Assembly: GCF_036320965.1 (NCBI RefSeq)
Contig: NC_092290.1
Coordinates: forward strand, 961,920-1,025,919
Length of the DNA: 64,000 nt
Direction: 5' to 3'
DNA from: Panulirus ornatus
Taxonomy: Eukaryota > Arthropoda > Malacostraca > Decapoda > Palinuridae
This document shows, piece after piece, positions 60,179 through 64,000 of this stretch (its first letter is position 1; every line of letters begins with the position of its first letter). The position numbers were made by a program, and so were the translations under genes. The notes beneath the pieces are model-generated. The model was given only the letters and a program-made list of their open reading frames with translations. It made no database searches and was not told where the DNA came from.

Positions 60179-60609
60179 CTTAAACACATGGAGGAGAATC
60201 AGGGGTCTCAGGCTGTTCGACTGGTGACTATCGTATCAACATGATGGCCTTAATGACCCTGGTTGTGGAGAGAACCTATAGTTCCTATAAACAACCTGAC
60301 CTACCATCTTGCTACATCCTACACATCCTCATCATAAATCCCCCAGCCATTCTGGCGTGGAACGTGTCTGCCACACGTGCAGCTGTAACGCGACCCTCAT
60401 GATTCATCTGCGTGTGTTTCCCCTCCTGCTGGCTACCGACCCTCTCACCCAGCCCGTGTTACTTACTCACCTAAGAACTTCCATCACTATGTGTACAACG
60501 CTGACGTCATCATATGCAGCAACCTGATATTCGTCAGATAAAGATAAAGATACATCACACTCGTCTGCTTTTTTTCACGTCATATCAGCGTGGAGTTGCT
60601 GCTCAAACT
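60179..60609. other. unrecognised DNA
   Basis: No gene or repeat recognised. Confidence 0.45.
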
Positions 60610-60678
60610 TATTAGTTTTGTAGTATATCATTATTAGTTTTGTAGTATATCATTATTAGTTTTGTAATATATCATTAT
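60610..60678. repeat. 22-bp tandem repeat, 3 units
   Basis: ATTAGTTTTGTAGTATATCA plus TT, at 60611, 60633 and 60655, with one G/A change in the last unit. Confidence 0.95.
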
Positions 60679-61059
60679 TCTCCAGCAATAAATGTGTGGG
60701 GTCACCTGAGGTAATAACCATCGAACGTACACAATATAACAACTCCATCCACAGGAAGGTACCGGCATCGTTATAATGGAGGCAAACTTATACGAGAGTA
60801 GTAGGTACAGCAGGAGGGGCTGATGGCCAAGGGAAGTGGTGATTATGAGCCTTGCTAGAGCTACGGCCTCCGGAGGGCCTCCTAGTTAGGTCTACTGGGA
60901 AGCTGTCATCATGCAACCTACCAAACTCTACTCCTCATCACACACACACACACATCAATTGGAAAAATTTATCACGTAATGCGTTAGTTTGAATATGTGG
61001 TAAATAAGGAGGTAAAAAGAGCATATATTGGAATAATGAGTTCTGTTGTCAGGAACCAG
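60679..61059. other. unrecognised DNA
   Basis: No gene recognised. Confidence 0.45.
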
Positions 61060-62300
61060 GAATCTGTGGTTTAAGGATCTAAGGAATTTACAATAAAGGA
61101 GTCGGCATACGAAGTACATCTAACCTCACTTATGGAGGCAATGTTAAGAAAGATTTAGGAATGGTTCTATAAAGGATATGCAATGACGAACATATAGACG
61201 ACATTCTAGCCATACGACAATTGTAATAAATAAAAGAGCAAAGAACGATTATAGCAGGAGCTTTAGAAAAGGACGAACAAACAAACTTGGAAAAAATATT
61301 ATGGATAAGGCAAGAGATTATCTGAAAGTCTTTCATAAATTCATCAGGAGTTAAAGAGCAGCTAATAAGGTTAAGGTGATTTAGAGGGAAGGGTTCTGAA
61401 CCACTTAGAGGTCTACGATAGAGTTCTGTCTTAAAAAAAAGAGAAGTCTTGTTGGACTTTCTGTATCTAGACTGCCAAAAAGCAATTGACACTGATACAT
61501 GGGAGGACAATTAAGATGGACTCCTCCTTGAGTATGTTTCCAGATGATACAAAGGTCATAAGGGAAGAGAAAAGCAAGGGTTATTGCGTCCACTTACAAG
61601 GAGAAATAGACAGACTCCAGAATGGTCATATATAGGATTGATAAAATAACACCCAATTATGTGTAAAGTAATGAGGATTGGACACGGTGAATGAAGGTCT
61701 CCACATGATCATCTTGCAGGAAATAAGCTGCAGGAAATTGTGTGTGGTTCTAGGTGTCGACATTGTCCCTAACCTGTCACCAAAATCCCACTTTAGGAGT
61801 ATAGTAAAAGGAAGACAAATATCAGAATAACATTCAAGCATAAGGATAAGGAAATAGCAAGCTTTTCAAGTCCTAAATATGACCAAACTGAAATAAGTCT
61901 TTAAGGTATGGTCATCGCACCTAAAGAAGCACAAATAGCTAATGGAGAAGGTCCAGAGGAAGTCAACATCAAGTCAACAATAATTATGAAAGTTGAATTA
62001 CAGGGAAACGCTAAAGACCTTAACTTTTCCTACCATGAAGTAGTGAAGAAGGAGGGCCGAGCTGATTAGAATCTTTAAGTTTTTAAACCTGAATCATGAC
62101 GTAAACATATCAGTTCTTCTAAAGATATTAGGAGGGAACAACCAGAAAATATAACTTTAAATTAAAGAAGCTTGATAGAAGGGATGTAAAGGGGTATTTT
62201 TATAGTATACGAGTAGTGTGGATTAACTGAGTGAAAATATAGCAACCGCGGACAGCATACAAAAGCGTATGAATTCCTGTAACTGCAGAGAAAGTTAATG
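61060..62300 (+). pseudogene. CR1/Jockey-type LINE relic, RT second half
   Basis: Plus-strand translation in shifting frames gives, in order, KVLLDFLYLDCQKAID (RT block A), SSLSMFPDDTKVIREEKSK (the FADD region with A changed to P), CVHLQGEIDRLQNG, VLGVDIVPNLSPKSHF, VWSSHLKKHK, LMEKVQRKSTSS, RRRAELIRIFKFLN and FFSIRVVW. This is the normal order of CR1/Jockey-type RT domains from motif A to the C-terminus. There are many stops and shifts, so it is long dead. It is a distinct lineage from the RTE-like family, and probably the same type as the relic at 13940. Confidence 0.75.
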
Positions 62301-62977
62301 AGATGGGCTCCCAAAACTCCCACTCCGTACGGTACCAATAGAAGATTACACACGCTGCTGGCTGGCACTCACAAGCAGCACCACACAAGACGTGAGGCAG
62401 GCAGGACCCTCTGGAACTAAGGTCTACCACACCCGCTTATCCCCAGACGCTGGTAAGGAACAAGCTTCAAGACTTCTACCCACACAATATTCCCTGGCAC
62501 CTGAATGATGTACACATTCCGAGCCCCACACCCGCGAGTGGTGGAAAAAATCAATATGTGAGAGTTGTGATATAATCTCCGTGTGAGGAGAATCTTGAGG
62601 GTGTTGGGAGAGTGTGGCGTGACTCGGGCAGGTTCCTTAGGTACATCCAGCCTGCCTCAGTAAGAACGTGCCAGAAGAGATTTATATAATTATATACATC
62701 CCTGCGCTGGTAAAGGTAAACATTCTATACGGGTGGGAAGGAGGGAGAGCCGCCTGCGGCCCTCAAGAAGATCCATAAAGAATAACACCCAAATATAGAC
62801 CTCCGCCTCACTCCTTCCAGATCTTCGCAACAAAAATCTTATTCCTCAAGGAAAACGGAACAAGCGCGACCAAGGGCGGACAGTGACTGCGGTGCACTAG
62901 ACTAGTGACGGAGAGTTCACGTGAACAAGGACGGAGAGTCGACATTACTAGACCAGTGACGCCGGAGGAAAGTGTGG

Positions 62978-62982
<5 letters not shown>
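62301..62982. other. unrecognised DNA
   Basis: No gene or repeat recognised. Confidence 0.45.

Positions 62983-63055
<73 letters not shown>
62983..63055. repeat. (GA)n microsatellite
   Basis: About 36 GA units. Confidence 0.98.
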
Positions 63056-63058
<3 letters not shown>

Positions 63059-64000
63059 TAGGTGAGCCGCATCAAACGTCATATAACTGGAGGGAGGTAG
63101 GGCTGGCCAGCGGGAGGGTGGTGGGGGTGGACTCCCTGGTGCCGCGTCAGGTGGACTGGGCCACGACTCACGCCCATCATTTCGGCAGCGGTTCCTCCGT
63201 GGCCTTCTTTGGGAGGGGCAGCTGGCGGGACCAGGAGGGGGACACGCTAGTGGATGGTGGTAGAGGTGAAAGGGGATGATGGTGATGATGATGATGATGA
63301 TGATGTGTGTGTGTGTATGTGTGTGGATCAGGGAGACAGGTCATACCCGTACGCAGGTGCGGCACCTGGACTGGTGTAGATTAGAGAGCAAGTGAGACTC
63401 TTCCTGACGGTGGCGTGAGTATGCAGCCACGGCTGTGGACGTACCTGTCCTGATGGTGGTCCATATCTGTCCGGCAGAGGCCCGCGCCACCACAGGCCAT
63501 CCTGACGAAGTAACCATGTGAAAGTACAAGGCTCTCCCCCCATCCCCACACCTCCTACACACTTATACAACTCGTCCTCCTCAATGATGTAGTATTCCTT
63601 TATGATACTATTATAAACTCCCTCCCTTACTACTTCAGGTTCCAATCTCTTTAATAATGTATGAGTCAGAAAGAATATAACGTTATTCTACAGGTCAACT
63701 GATTCAAAACATTCACCGTCACAGTGTGCCATGCAACTAAACGCAGCTCCACAGAAGCAACTAAATAATCTCTAGGTAAAACAAAATGTCTGAGTAAGGA
63801 AAAATACTATGTAAAAATACTTATCTACAAAATGCTGAAGAACGTTACACATGATCCAGTTCTTCCAGCCATTACTCCAGGAGGAAACAGGAAAGATACA
63901 TGAAATCATAACATTTATAAGACTAGAAAAATACCTGTGATAAACAAAACACATGGACACGACACACAAGGTAAAGTACACACAGGCGGCAGTGTTCTGC
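63056..64000. other. mostly unrecognised; (GAT)n at 63276-63305
   Basis: A (GAT)n run of about ten units leads into short (GT)n. The frame at 63056-63279 (+) reads a varied GC-rich peptide (VDSLVPRQVDWATTHAHHFG), but no splice sites or domain support it. AT-rich DNA without features follows from about 63640. Confidence 0.5.

Noticed and set aside
59088..60227. Long frames on both strands of the GTAC satellite (up to about 314 residues)
   Set aside because: The satellite is open in both directions because of its composition; the peptides are repeats of VQGTVQYK or CTVLYLVLY type without any domain.
62905..63279. GC-rich plus-strand frame across the (GA)n tract
   Set aside because: The frame is partly microsatellite translation, and the remainder has neither splice sites nor a recognisable domain.

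Overview
This is a stretch of repeat-rich animal DNA, most likely from a decapod crustacean. The grounds are very dense dinucleotide microsatellites of every class ((TA)n, (GA)n, (GT)n), five intact-looking tRNA-derived SINEs of a kind I associate with shrimp, crayfish and lobster genomes, an RTE-like LINE family in many copies, CR1/Jockey-type LINE relics, and no bacterial-style gene packing. The organism call is an inference from repeat style. No host gene can be read with confidence; three candidate exons are flagged as tentative.

The dominant occupant is one family of non-LTR retrotransposon encoding an apurinic-type endonuclease (EN) and a reverse transcriptase (RT). Two almost complete copies lie head to head: copy A on the minus strand (40253-43574) and copy B on the plus strand (51064-54365). 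Copy C (20613-23634, minus) is nearly complete but lacks its 5' end. Fragments lie at 7744-8532, 11073-11844, 16029-16200, 20234-20609, 44688-45543, 56313-57415 and 57729-58712. Every copy is broken. A and B are each interrupted by a single, different indel at almost the same place between EN and RT. C carries two in-frame TAG stops.

Five short elements of 210-255 bp (at 23721, 23981, 31575, 44011 and 54379) match, in reverse complement, the 5' UTR of the LINE joined to a relative of its 3' terminal hairpin. They look like an internally deleted, non-autonomous partner that kept both ends of the LINE and lost all the coding sequence. Most LINE and short-element ends abut (TA)n tracts, which suggests either insertion into TA microsatellites or a TA-generating tail.

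Region by region: 1-7.6 kb is mostly unrecognised DNA with a GA tract, a 17-bp minisatellite, a SINE and a hammerhead-like motif. 7.7-16.3 kb holds LINE fragments, a SINE and a CR1-like relic. 19.4-24.3 kb is a nest of minisatellites, TA arrays, LINE C, fragment D and two short elements. 25-37 kb holds minisatellites, SSRs, SINEs, one short element and a possible host exon (25868-26098, minus). 40-45.6 kb and 50.5-58.8 kb are the two LINE clusters. 48.1-49.2 kb contains two candidate host exons. 59.1-60.2 kb is a GTAC-rich satellite with a 51-bp higher-order repeat. 61.0-62.3 kb is a second CR1/Jockey-type relic.

Five places carry a hammerhead-ribozyme-like core (CTGANGA or a near form, one base, a short stem, then GAAA), as known from Penelope-like elements and animal retrozymes. 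At least two of them sit in roughly 190-bp units enclosed by (TA)n. These and the LINE/short-element pair are the most interesting content of the window.
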